Shown in pieces: positions 4,999-12,260 of a stretch of DNA of 12,429 nucleotides. Source of the DNA: Planctomycetaceae bacterium (GTDB taxonomy: Bacteria > Planctomycetota > Planctomycetia > Pirellulales > Thermoguttaceae). The notes under the pieces were generated by a model that was given only the letters and a program-made list of their open reading frames with translations, was not told the DNA's origin and did not search any database. Each line of letters begins with the position of its first letter. Positions within the stretch are counted from its first letter, which is position 1. Position numbers and translations under genes: made by a program. The stretch is from positions 1 to 12,429 of the forward strand of contig JAITAZ010000581.1 in the NCBI GenBank assembly GCA_031283825.1, read 5' to 3'.

Positions 4999-7437
4999 TT
5001 ATTTTCTCTTTGGTTTTAGTATTGCCCAGAATGGGTGTAGTCTGTCTCCGCGAGTTTTTACGTCGTACAAGATCACAGAAATGTCCGGCAGAATTTGACT
5101 GTTTTGAGGATTGTAATTTTTCTGTCCGACATTAACCGTAATCCTACTTTCAGGCTTGAAATTTACCATCTCCGGCAAAATGTCTGGATTCAAATAAACC
5201 GTAACATCGACATTTCTCGGCACGACGTCAACTTGCAATCCGTTGCCCGCTGGAAATAATTTTGACCTTACCGTTATTTTCTTTTTCGTTCCTCCCCAAT
5301 CAAGCGGATCAGTTACATACTCTGGAACGTCCGTACTCAAATTGTTAAGCTCAACCCACCAAAAAAAATTGTCCCATGATCTCATCGAATTTACCTCAAA
5401 CGATCTCGGCGAAAAATTTCTTACATGTAATTTCATCCACTCAAATATTGGCGTCAGTTCGTCGTGAAACATTTCTATACCGTGTCCGATATATCTTATC
5501 AACGTTACATCAAACGGATTGATCTGTCTCGCTAGATAACCGTTAAACGTTTTGGCATTGAGCAAAATAGTATTCGCGCCGTTCTTGCCTTCAAGCTCGC
5601 CTGATACAAAATAAATCGGCAGATGTTGAACGTTGTCTTTGTATTCAGGAATATATTTCGACGCAATCGCATTAAACGGAATCAATCCTCCCCACAAATC
5701 AGGATGCGCTATTCCAATATCCCATGCCGCCGTACCGCCTATTCCATGTCCAGACAAATAAACTCTGTCCGTGTCAATATTAAAACGCTTAATTGCATCC
5801 TTAAGAGAACATAACACCGCCGCATGAGAAAACGCCGAAAAATCATACTCGAATAATTTCAACGGATTCCAATTCGGCGCAATCACAATATATCCATGAC
5901 GACCGCTTTGACCAACTCGCTCCGCACCTCGCCAATTGCCCGCCCAAAAATTTATCTGCGAATCCGGCGTCTGCGAAAATCCATTTAACGTTACAATAAC
6001 CGGATAATGAACTGTACGATTCGGATCATACTCCGGCGGCAATTGAACCGCATACTCAATTTCACTCGCTACGCCGCTAATCGGACTCGGAGTCTTAAAA
6101 CGAAAATAACCAGATTTATCCGTAATAATTTCTTCCGGCAAAATCGGCTTCGGCGGAGAAATATAAGCTATCATCGACGCTACCAACGACGGATTAATAG
6201 ACTCCATCGACTTGATCCGCTTGATAATCTCCGCTTGACGAATTGTCTCCTTGCCGCTTTGCAAATACTCAATCACAAGACGTCGAATCGCAGGTAATGA
6301 TTTCGCAACAAGCAAACGATTATTGTCCGCATTCGATCCGCAAAACCAACCTGTAATTCCAATCGCAAGTTTTTCAGAATCGCTTAAATCAGGATTTTTC
6401 GAATACATATAAAACGATTCCATCCGATCCATTGTGTTCGACGTTAAACCAGTTTCGATTTCGTCTAAAATCGGCGGAATTAACTTGTCTTTCTTTTCGG
6501 TTTCTGGCAAGCGGTCATAAATTGCCTGCAAAGATTCGATTATCTCTTTACGTTTTTTTTCGGAATCGTCGTAGCGTTGCAGCATTCGGCGTACAGTTAT
6601 AAATAGTTCTTCAGGCAAGTCTTTACCTTTTGCCAATTCGTCTAGGTAATTATGAACTAGATTGAATTGTCCGGCGTTTAAGCGTAATTCTAAGTCGTCG
6701 ATTATGCGTTGGAATTTTTGCTGACGAATCATTCTGTGGACGGACGAAAAACGTTGTCGAATGTCGGCGTTATCGGCGTTTGTTTTTAGAATTTCTGCGA
6801 GTTCTTCTTCGGCTTCGTCGAGCATTCCGCCTTGAATGTAGAATCGCACGAGTCGAACTCGGTCTTCCGCTTGTTCCGGATCGATCAGCCGAGTCAGGAT
6901 AGGCGTCAACTGATCGCGCGGCAACGTGCGAGTCGAAAGACGCATATCCCAGACTAACGAATTATTGTTGATATGCAAACCTCTCGCGCGAATATAATGA
7001 GGAGTAATCTCGGTGATTACTTGCGTTATTAATTCGACTCCTCCCATGTGTCTGACTTGAAGAAGCCGCCGACCAAAACGATCAAATTTTACGCGAGGTT
7101 CAAATGCGCCAAGAACCGCGAGCTTCTGACCTTGATCGCTAAAAGATAATTTTGTTTTAAATGTTTCAGGAATTTCATTGACGACTTCCGGCATGATTCC
7201 GCGACGCAATTTATATTTCGGAACGTAAATGAATCTCAAACCGTCGTTGACTACGACGATCATTTTGGCTTTGATTTCGCCGGCTCTTTCTAATTTCTCA
7301 TCTACTCGTTCAATTTCAGTAACTTCGCCGATAAGCAAGCGTCCGTCGTTCATTACAATCTTCACCGGCTTAGCGTAAACCGGAGAAAATAAAAAGAAAC
7401 CAAAAATAAAAAATAATATACAAGAAATTCTGGTCAT
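4999..7437 (-). CDS. Secreted alpha/beta-hydrolase-fold protein with glycine at the nucleophile site, 812 aa
   Basis: Residues 1-22 are a signal peptide ending VYA, so the protein is exported. Residues 23-185 are beta-rich. Residues 185-430 are helical and charged, with a TPR-like start (VRFYIQGGMLDEAEEELAEI, 197-216). Residues 445-675 form an alpha/beta-hydrolase domain resembling PHB-depolymerase-like or planctomycete peptidase/esterase proteins: strand PVIVTLNG (479-486), elbow VYLSGHGIGGTAAWDIG (559-575), and a possible histidine in YIGHGIEMFHDEL (649-661). The elbow normally reads GHSMGG, and here the serine is G565. Unless another residue acts, classical serine hydrolysis is not expected. 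A C-terminal extension (676-812) begins SFEVNSMRSWDNFFWWVEL. No ribosome-binding site is seen before the ATG. The gene stands alone, and its substrate or partner is unknown. Confidence 0.85.
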   Translation of the reverse strand: MTRISCILFFIFGFFLFSPVYAKPVKIVMNDGRLLIGEVTEIERVDEKLERAGEIKAKMIVVVNDGLRFIYVPKYKLRRGIMPEVVNEIPETFKTKLSFSDQGQKLAVLGAFEPRVKFDRFGRRLLQVRHMGGVELITQVITEITPHYIRARGLHINNNSLVWDMRLSTRTLPRDQLTPILTRLIDPEQAEDRVRLVRFYIQGGMLDEAEEELAEILKTNADNADIRQRFSSVHRMIRQQKFQRIIDDLELRLNAGQFNLVHNYLDELAKGKDLPEELFITVRRMLQRYDDSEKKRKEIIESLQAIYDRLPETEKKDKLIPPILDEIETGLTSNTMDRMESFYMYSKNPDLSDSEKLAIGITGWFCGSNADNNRLLVAKSLPAIRRLVIEYLQSGKETIRQAEIIKRIKSMESINPSLVASMIAYISPPKPILPEEIITDKSGYFRFKTPSPISGVASEIEYAVQLPPEYDPNRTVHYPVIVTLNGFSQTPDSQINFWAGNWRGAERVGQSGRHGYIVIAPNWNPLKLFEYDFSAFSHAAVLCSLKDAIKRFNIDTDRVYLSGHGIGGTAAWDIGIAHPDLWGGLIPFNAIASKYIPEYKDNVQHLPIYFVSGELEGKNGANTILLNAKTFNGYLARQINPFDVTLIRYIGHGIEMFHDELTPIFEWMKLHVRNFSPRSFEVNSMRSWDNFFWWVELNNLSTDVPEYVTDPLDWGGTKKKITVRSKLFPAGNGLQVDVVPRNVDVTVYLNPDILPEMVNFKPESRITVNVGQKNYNPQNSQILPDISVILYDVKTRGDRLHPFWAILKPKRK

Positions 7438-7509
7438 AATTTTGATTAAATGTAATGTAATATTTCAACGGAAAAAAGTAACGATACTATCAGTAATATT
7501 TATGAAGTT

Positions 7510-7754
7510 TTATTTTTCTTTTGTTTCGCGTAGAATTTTTTTTATTGCTTCGTTTTGAGTTATATCTAACGGCGTGTTTCCATCTTTATTTTTTGCGTTT
7601 ATATCAGCGCATTTTTCAATCAGATTCTTAACGATTTCAAGATTACCTTTTCTCACCGCTTCATGCAATGACTTGACATATTGTTACAACCAATCAACGC
7701 CGCAAAAAACAAAATAAAAAATACGTAATAATCTATTCTAAAAATTGTCTTCAT
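7510..7754 (-). pseudogene. Frameshifted ankyrin-repeat lipoprotein
   Basis: An ATG at 7754 opens a 33-codon frame with a signal peptide and lipobox (AALIGC, cysteine at residue 23) that stops at 7653. The neighbouring frame, open from 7680 to a TAA at 7510, encodes one ankyrin repeat: SLHEAVRKGNLEIVKNLIEK, then CADINAKNKDGNTPLDI. That frame has no ATG, and a TAA lies just upstream in it. One added base near 7665-7685 would join the two into a lipoprotein of about 80 residues with a single ankyrin unit. The frames overlap only in the linker, where a shift would go unnoticed by selection on either part. It may be a true pseudogene, a sequencing error, or less likely a recoded gene. Confidence 0.75.
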
Positions 7755-7827
7755 AAGTTTTGAAATTCTTGTTATTGAAAATTTGGCAATATGTCATACT
7801 CTCGTTTCCTTACTACGACTGAATAAT

Positions 7828-8082
7828 TTATTTTTCAATAGTTTCTTGTTTGAGTTGCGAGCGTTCAGACTCGGTTAAACGAATTAAAACCTGACGATTG
7901 CGAATTTCTATTTCTTTTTGTTTTTGTTTTGCAACGATAGCGTCTTTGATACGTTTTTGACCGAGTTTAGCACCTTCTGCAAAGTAATTAAATTTTTCAT
8001 CGATAGTCATATTTTTTGTATCGTCGTAACTTTTTGCACGAACTGATTGAAAAAATTCTTGTATTTCATTTTTTTCGGTCAT
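7828..8082 (-). CDS. Probable antitoxin partner of the PIN-domain gene, 84 aa
   Basis: The ATG at 8082 overlaps the PIN gene's stop by 4 bases (ATGA), with GGAG seven bases upstream inside the PIN gene, so the two are translationally coupled. The product is highly charged: EIQEFFQSVRAKSYDDTKNM (6-25), a TIDEKFNYFAEGAKL segment, and a lysine-rich helix (44-60). The C-terminus LIRLTESERSQLKQ (67-80) recalls the start of ribbon-helix-helix-like antitoxin segments. No membrane segment or signal peptide is seen. The antitoxin role is inferred from position, size and charge, not from a family match. The pair is visibly more AT-rich than the surrounding large genes. Confidence 0.6.
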   Translation of the reverse strand: MTEKNEIQEFFQSVRAKSYDDTKNMTIDEKFNYFAEGAKLGQKRIKDAIVAKQKQKEIEIRNRQVLIRLTESERSQLKQETIEK

Positions 8083-8555
8083 TTGAAATTCTCCATAAAA
8101 TTTAAGGGAGTTATTATTGTAGGAACAAAAATATTTTGTGCTGTATTTATATTTTGCACAAAGTCGATTGTTCTTTTTCTAACGATATGATTTATATCGC
8201 AACTAATAAAATAATTGCACGAAAAAAGACTTGCGTATGCAATATGCGTGAGGTCATGATAGTGTTTTTCAGCGAGGACGTTTTGGTTTACATAAAATTC
8301 TGATAGTTTAATTGCGTCTTTTGAAATAGGTAGTAGAACTATTTTAAATTGTATAACAATTTCGGATATTTTATCGATCAAAGATTGAGATGCGGACGAA
8401 ATTTCATATTCAAAAACCGGACTAATAAAAAGGCGAAAAAGTTCTGAATTTTCTGATAAAAAATCAAACAGAGAAGTAACGACATGAGTATTACTACTAT
8501 TATCAAACAAGCTGCTGATTGTGGATGTATCAAAGCAAATCTTTTGTTTTTTCAT
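8079..8555 (-). CDS. PIN-domain protein (VapC-like ribonuclease toxin), 158 aa
   Basis: PIN domains are Mg-dependent ribonucleases, and in VapBC-type systems they act as toxins. The conserved acidic set is visible in order: D9 in CFDTSTIS (7-14), E49 in ISPVFEYEI (44-52), D101 in HDLTHIAYASL (100-110), and D120 in YFISCDINHI (115-124). Length (about 130-160) fits the family. The ATG at 8555 has no obvious ribosome-binding site. The gene comes first and its small partner second, the reverse of the usual vapB-vapC order. A perfect 21-base hairpin lies upstream at 8642-8695. No signal peptide, so it is cytoplasmic. Family assignment is firm. The RNA target and toxicity are unknown. Confidence 0.87.
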   Translation of the reverse strand: MKKQKICFDTSTISSLFDNSSNTHVVTSLFDFLSENSELFRLFISPVFEYEISSASQSLIDKISEIVIQFKIVLLPISKDAIKLSEFYVNQNVLAEKHYHDLTHIAYASLFSCNYFISCDINHIVRKRTIDFVQNINTAQNIFVPTIITPLNFMENFK

Positions 8556-8641
8556 TATAAATTCATTTGTGAAAAATTGTAATAGTCAGTCGTGATTTTT
8601 AAGGAACAAAAGGGACTGTAGAGACGTTTTGGTTTAAATCC

Positions 8642-8695
8642 AATTGAAAATTAAAGACTCAAGAGCGACAACTTTTGAGTCTTTAATTTTCAATT
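8642..8695. repeat. Perfect 21-base inverted repeat, possible bidirectional terminator
   Basis: AATTGAAAATTAAAGACTCAA (8642-8662) pairs perfectly with 8675-8695 across a 12-base loop. It lies between the DUF1573 stop, 228 bases away, and the PIN gene start, 87 bases away. The stem is AT-rich, and no clean U-run follows on the minus strand, so termination is possible but not obvious. Confidence 0.9.
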
Positions 8696-8750
8696 TCAAA
8701 CAACGATGTCCCTCAAAAAACTGCGACATAGTAATTACTAATTAACAAAT

Positions 8751-8778
8751 GTAGAGACGTAAAGCCTTGTGTCTCTAC
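8751..8778 (+). repeat. Diverged GAGACG hairpin, core of a decayed miniature element
   Basis: GTAGAGACGTAAAGCCTTGT followed by GTCTCTAC matches the hairpins at 4748 and 12332 with a few changes. The preceding bases (AATTAACAAAT) also match the 12269 copy. A worn right-hand end follows at 8896-8913. Confidence 0.75.
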
Positions 8779-8829
8779 TGTTGGTTTCGCCATTCAAAGC
8801 GGTAATTGTTCACAAAGCGTCATTTGTAT

Positions 8830-8869
8830 ATCCGCGAGAATCTGTTTAATCCGTGAAAATCCGTGTTTA
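8830..8869 (+). repeat. Short tandem run of ATCCGTG-type units
   Basis: Four units of 9-11 bases read ATCCGCGAGA, ATCTGTTTA, ATCCGTGAAA and ATCCGTGTTTA. It resembles a repeat string common in environmental bacterial genomes, judged from memory. Confidence 0.6.
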
Positions 8870-8895
8870 AAAAATTCCCCGAATTCCGAATTTAA

Positions 8896-8913
8896 AACCC
8901 AGTGAGCGGTTAT
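8896..8913 (+). repeat. Degenerate IS66-type right end next to the DUF1573 stop codon
   Basis: AACCCAGTGAGCGGTTAT, preceded by GAATTTAAA, aligns with the right end of the complete element (AATTTAAAAAACCGTGAACG followed by GTTGC). Its outer edge is 9 bases from the DUF1573 stop codon. No matching left end or target duplication was found. Confidence 0.6.
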
Positions 8914-8922
8914 GAATAATAT

Positions 8923-10125
8923 TTATTTTTCGATTGCGAATCTTACTGGGATTTTTATGATTGGCGAATCGGTTATTCCGGTTTCTAGTGTAATTATTGC
9001 GGTTTTATTGTCGTCAGTTGTTACGTAGTTGCATTGCGGCGCGTCGGGTGGAATTTCGATTGACAGAGTGAAAAATTTTCTTACGGCGGTTTCTACGCTG
9101 CCTTTTGTTATAGTTGTTTTTAGCCATTGTGGTCGAATTTCTTTAACTTTTATGTCTGCGTTTTGGACGTTTGTTCCGGTTAGTTGAATTGAAATATCTT
9201 TTATGATTCTTTCGCCGGATTTAATTGTATCTATCGACATAATTCCGGTTGCTCGATCAAATCCTTGTCCTGCTAAAGTTATTCCGTTTCCGAAAACTTG
9301 ACCTCTTGCGAAAATTTCGATTGACGGTTCGCTGTTATAATTAGTTTTGATATTGAATCGTTCTTGAAAAGTTCCGATTGGCATACCTGTTGGTAGAACT
9401 GTCAAAGTTCCTTCGTAAACGGAGGTCGCGTGTTTGTATAACGAGTTGTTTTTATCGTCGTCGTTTAATTCGGATTGTTCAAATTTCAAATCGAAATGCG
9501 TTTTATCAGTCCAAGTTGGAGTTTCTAGTTTGAGCGGAGTTTTTTCGAATCCGTAGATTCTGACTTTCGCCGATTGTTTTTCTGTTGAAGGAACGCTAGG
9601 CAGAAGCACGACTGACGAATTAACAACAATCGGCGAAGTAAAAATTCCGGTGATTGATAGACGAATTTCGGGCGTTTGCGGATCGTTTGTAACGATAATT
9701 CCGCCTTGTTCGTAGTGTCCGGTTGTAGCTCTTTCGGCGTCGTATCGAACAGTTGCGATTGCCGATTCGCCCGCAGAAAGACGTTGACGATTGAGATCAA
9801 TTCCGGTGCAAGTGCAAGTTGTTCGATCTACTCGCAGCGTTAAGACTCCAGCACCGACGTTTTTGATCGTAAATTCGCGTGAGCCTTTTTCTTTGACGTC
9901 TTTGATTCCGAAATCATAGACATTATTTTCGATATAAACTTTCGCGTTTGAATCCGGCGTTATTTTTGGGGCGGATGGTTTATTTATTGGATCGTTTCGA
10001 TCAAAAGTTTTGAACTCGCGGGTAATGTCCCATGAGTTAATCGAAAACATAGAAACCGCGCCGCCAAAACCAATCGCCGCGCCGATCAATACGGAAATTA
10101 AAAACATGAAAATTATTGTACGCAT
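8923..10125 (-). CDS. Membrane-anchored DUF1573 protein, 400 aa
   Basis: Residues 4-27 are a glycine-rich hydrophobic anchor or signal, placing the rest outside the cytoplasm. Residues about 65-160 form a DUF1573 domain, an immunoglobulin-like (ASPM/SPD-2/Hydin-type) fold. It reads VYDFGIKDVKEKGSREFTIK (69-88), then NVGAGVLTLRVDRTTCTCTG (89-108) with the characteristic C104-x-C106, GESAIATVRYDAE (119-131) and GGIIVTNDP (141-149). Residues 165-400 are further beta-rich sequence, probably more such modules. DUF1573 proteins are abundant in planctomycetes and Bacteroidetes and have no established biochemical role. The ATG at 10125 lacks a ribosome-binding site. A tandem 11-base repeat lies directly upstream (10135-10156). 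The long spacers on both sides suggest a single-gene unit. Confidence 0.9.
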   Translation of the reverse strand: MRTIIFMFLISVLIGAAIGFGGAVSMFSINSWDITREFKTFDRNDPINKPSAPKITPDSNAKVYIENNVYDFGIKDVKEKGSREFTIKNVGAGVLTLRVDRTTCTCTGIDLNRQRLSAGESAIATVRYDAERATTGHYEQGGIIVTNDPQTPEIRLSITGIFTSPIVVNSSVVLLPSVPSTEKQSAKVRIYGFEKTPLKLETPTWTDKTHFDLKFEQSELNDDDKNNSLYKHATSVYEGTLTVLPTGMPIGTFQERFNIKTNYNSEPSIEIFARGQVFGNGITLAGQGFDRATGIMSIDTIKSGERIIKDISIQLTGTNVQNADIKVKEIRPQWLKTTITKGSVETAVRKFFTLSIEIPPDAPQCNYVTTDDNKTAIITLETGITDSPIIKIPVRFAIEK

Positions 10126-10134
10126 AATTTAGAC

Positions 10135-10156
10135 GTAGGTTAATTGTAGGTTAGTT
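10135..10156. repeat. Two tandem 11-base units upstream of the DUF1573 gene
   Basis: GTAGGTTAATT (10135-10145) is followed directly by GTAGGTTAGTT (10146-10156). It begins 10 bases before the start codon, so it falls in the leader or promoter. Its period is about one DNA turn, which would suit a protein-binding site, but no factor can be named. Confidence 0.6.
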
Positions 10157-10297
10157 GTAATATATCAAAGTAAAATTTGTTTTATCTTTTGAGTTTCTAA
10201 TCCTAGATTTCAAGCTGATTTGTCCTTGTTGTCCCGTGAAAAAAATTTGGCTTTTATTCATAACTATACTTTGAACGGGAACAAATTGTTCTTTTTT

Positions 10298-10344
10298 GTA
10301 ACCGTTCACGCGCAAGAGAAAAACTCCTTCGCGTGAATGGTTAC
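10298..10344. repeat. 47-base hairpin with IS66-type ends, downstream of xylA
   Basis: GTAACCGTTCACGCG (10298-10312) pairs with CGCGTGAATGGTTAC (10330-10344) with a single G-T pair. The inner CAAGAG/CTCCTT adds partial pairing around an A5 loop. It may act as a 3' hairpin for xylA. The outer flanks (TCTTTTTT and AAAATATT) are not duplicates of each other. Confidence 0.85.
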
Positions 10345-10366
10345 AAAATATTTCAGAATTTAAAAA

Positions 10367-10380
10367 CCGTGAACGGTTAC
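10367..10380 (+). repeat. IS66-type right end, 9 bases from the xylA stop codon
   Basis: CCGTGAACGGTTAC is preceded by AGAATTTAAAAA, the same inner sequence as the right end of the complete element at 4888. With the hairpin at 10298 it could bound an 83-base relic. The outer flanks do not match, so the boundaries are uncertain. Confidence 0.8.
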
Positions 10381-10389
10381 AAAAACCAT

Positions 10390-11706
10390 TTATTTAAAAG
10401 TGTATCGGTTGACAATATTTTCGAATAGTTCTTGTCTTCCTGATTTATTTGGTTCGATTTCTCCTTTTTTGAGCATATATTTTTCTAGCGATTTGAAATT
10501 GTGTTTATTGGCTTCGATTTCTGCTCCTATACCTGAGTCCCAAGACGAATATCGTTCCTTTAGCAGTTGGGCGATTTCGCCGGATTTACGGATTTCTGCC
10601 GCGATTTTTAATCCTAGCGCGAAGGCGTCCATTCCTCCGATGTGCGCGTAGAATAAATCGATTGGTTCGAAACTTTCGCGTCTTACTTTTGCGTCGAAGT
10701 TTAGACCTCCCGTTTTGAATCCGCCGTATTTTAGAATTACGAGCATCATTTTTGTTGTTTCGTAAACGTTTGTTGGGAACTGGTCGGTATCCCATCCGAG
10801 CAACGTATCGCCGGTGTTGGCGTCAACGGAGCCTAAAAATCCTTGACTTCCGGCGTAGTCTAATTCGTGTTCTACCGAGTGTCCGGCTAGGGTTGCGTGA
10901 TTGGTTTCGATATTCATTTTGACGTGTTTTTCCAGACCGTAAGCTCGGAGGAAATTTATGCAAGCCGCCGAATCGAAATCGTATTGATGTTTTGTTGGTT
11001 CTTTTGGTTTTGGTTCAAAGTAGAATTGACCTTTAAATCCGATTTCTTTTGCGTAATCTACAGCCATGTGCATAAATTTTGCGAGGTGATCGAGTTCTCT
11101 TTTCATGTCTGTATTCCAGAACGACTGGTATCCTTCGCGTCCTCCCCAGAAGGTGTATCCTGCGCCTCCGAGTTCTTTTGTGATTTCAATCGCTTTTTTG
11201 ACTTGTGCGGCGGCGAATGCGTAAGTGTCGGCGTTGCAGCTTGTTGCTGCACCGTGCATAAATCGCGGATTTCCGAATAGATTTGCTGTTCCCCATAATA
11301 ATTTTACGCCGGTTCGTTGTTGTTCTTCTTTGAATACTTTGACGACTTCGTCGAGATTTTTATTTGTTTCTTGTAGTGAATTACCTTCTGGGGCAATATC
11401 TCTGTCGTGAAAAGCGTAAAACGGCATTTGTAATTTTTCGAGAAATTCAAAAAAAACTTTAACTCGTTTTTGTGCGTTTGCGACGTTATCTTTTCCTTCC
11501 CAAGGTCGATACATTGTGCCGGAGCCGAATGGGTCTGAGCCTGACGCTCTCATTGTGTGCCAGTATGCCGCGCTAAAGCGTAAAATATCTTTCATCGTTT
11601 TCCCTTCGACTTTTTCGTCGGGATTGTAGAATCTGTATGCCAACGGATTCTTCGATTCGCGACCTTCATACTGAACTGTTTTTTTAACTTCAGAAAATGC
11701 AACCAT
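10390..11706 (-). CDS. xylA: Xylose isomerase, 438 aa
   Basis: It interconverts D-xylose and D-xylulose (and D-glucose and D-fructose) in the cytoplasm and needs two divalent metals. I start at the ATG at 11706. It has GGAG six bases upstream and yields 438 residues, the usual class II length, whereas an upstream TTG at 11718 overlaps that GGAG. In this numbering the active site is complete: H100 and D103 in FHDRDIAP, the WGGREGY motif (187-193), E231 and K233 in [17 protein letters not shown]267 and H270 in [13 protein letters not shown]295 in SVDAN, D306 and D308 in [10 protein letters not shown], and D338 in GGLNFDAK. These run one behind Escherichia coli numbering throughout. No xylulokinase, transporter or regulator gene is adjacent in this window. 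Confidence 0.98.
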   Translation of the reverse strand: MVAFSEVKKTVQYEGRESKNPLAYRFYNPDEKVEGKTMKDILRFSAAYWHTMRASGSDPFGSGTMYRPWEGKDNVANAQKRVKVFFEFLEKLQMPFYAFHDRDIAPEGNSLQETNKNLDEVVKVFKEEQQRTGVKLLWGTANLFGNPRFMHGAATSCNADTYAFAAAQVKKAIEITKELGGAGYTFWGGREGYQSFWNTDMKRELDHLAKFMHMAVDYAKEIGFKGQFYFEPKPKEPTKHQYDFDSAACINFLRAYGLEKHVKMNIETNHATLAGHSVEHELDYAGSQGFLGSVDANTGDTLLGWDTDQFPTNVYETTKMMLVILKYGGFKTGGLNFDAKVRRESFEPIDLFYAHIGGMDAFALGLKIAAEIRKSGEIAQLLKERYSSWDSGIGAEIEANKHNFKSLEKYMLKKGEIEPNKSGRQELFENIVNRYTFK

Positions 11707-12012
11707 CTGTTTCTCCAAAAAAATTGGTTAGATTGTTTTAAATCGCCAGCACGAGAATTTTCGGTTAGGGACGTAAAATCGTTTATTGGAATTGCGTTGT
11801 TTTTTTTCAAACGCGGGTTAATTTGTCAGCGATTTGAATCGACGAAATTCTAATGTGCGTTCAGTGCGATTTATTTTTGTACGTTAATTTGCGCGATTAA
11901 CGATAATAATTGTAATTGTTGAGATCGTTTATCAACGCCGATTTCATTCGGACGACGAATGTAAATAGAATTTATATTTCAGACGTTAATATTCAATTAT
12001 TTTTGCGGAGAC

Positions 12013-12018
12013 ATTATA
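12013..12018 (-). promoter_or_regulatory. Candidate -10 box upstream of xylA
   Basis: A perfect TATAAT on the minus strand, but no good -35 box at 16-18 bases upstream. It would give a leader of about 300 bases. In AT-rich DNA this could be chance. Confidence 0.25.
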
Positions 12019-12088
12019 TACTATAAATGTAACCAAAATTGAATGTCTAAAAAACAAACTCTCAACGTACAGGATTTAATTCTGCGAA

Positions 12089-12116
12089 ATAGTAACAAAT
12101 AACGTTTGCTTGTCAA
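12089..12116 (-). promoter_or_regulatory. Candidate sigma-70-type promoter for xylA
   Basis: TTGACA (12116-12111) and TACTAT (12094-12089) are separated by 16 bases on the minus strand. The -35 box is perfect and the -10 box matches 4 of 6. It points at xylA, leaving a leader of about 375 bases. Confidence 0.35.
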
Positions 12117-12260
12117 CCATGCCAAGATTACAGATCGTCCGATAATTTTCAACGGCTAACGGCTATGTTGAAAAATAAATACAATTAAATACAATGCTAC
12201 GGCAAGCGTGAGTTGTATATTCTAATATTGCAACTAATAGGTCAAACCGTAGAGAACAAT

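Larger units (their letters stand above)
8556..8922. other. Gene-free spacer with a hairpin and a decayed mobile element
   Basis: It contains the long hairpin (8642-8695), a GAGACG-type hairpin (8751-8778), the ATCCGTG tandem run (8830-8869) and a worn right-hand IS66-type end (8896-8913). No coding frame is credible. Confidence 0.6.

Noticed and set aside
7480..7497. Weak palindrome upstream of the 812-residue protein gene as an operator
   Set aside because: Only about 6 of 8 positions pair, which is expected by chance in AT-rich DNA.
10897..11280. 127-codon plus-strand frame opposite xylA
   Set aside because: It is antisense to a full-length xylose isomerase with a complete active site, and its translation has no independent features.
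11707..11718. Upstream TTG start for xylA adding four residues
   Set aside because: The TTG overlaps the GGAG that serves the ATG at 11706. The ATG start gives the usual family length and a numbering parallel to the Escherichia coli enzyme.
11719..12260. Search for a tRNA or other structural RNA in the long spacers
   Set aside because: I found no cloverleaf arms or GTTCRA-type T-loop with matching stems in any gene-free stretch.
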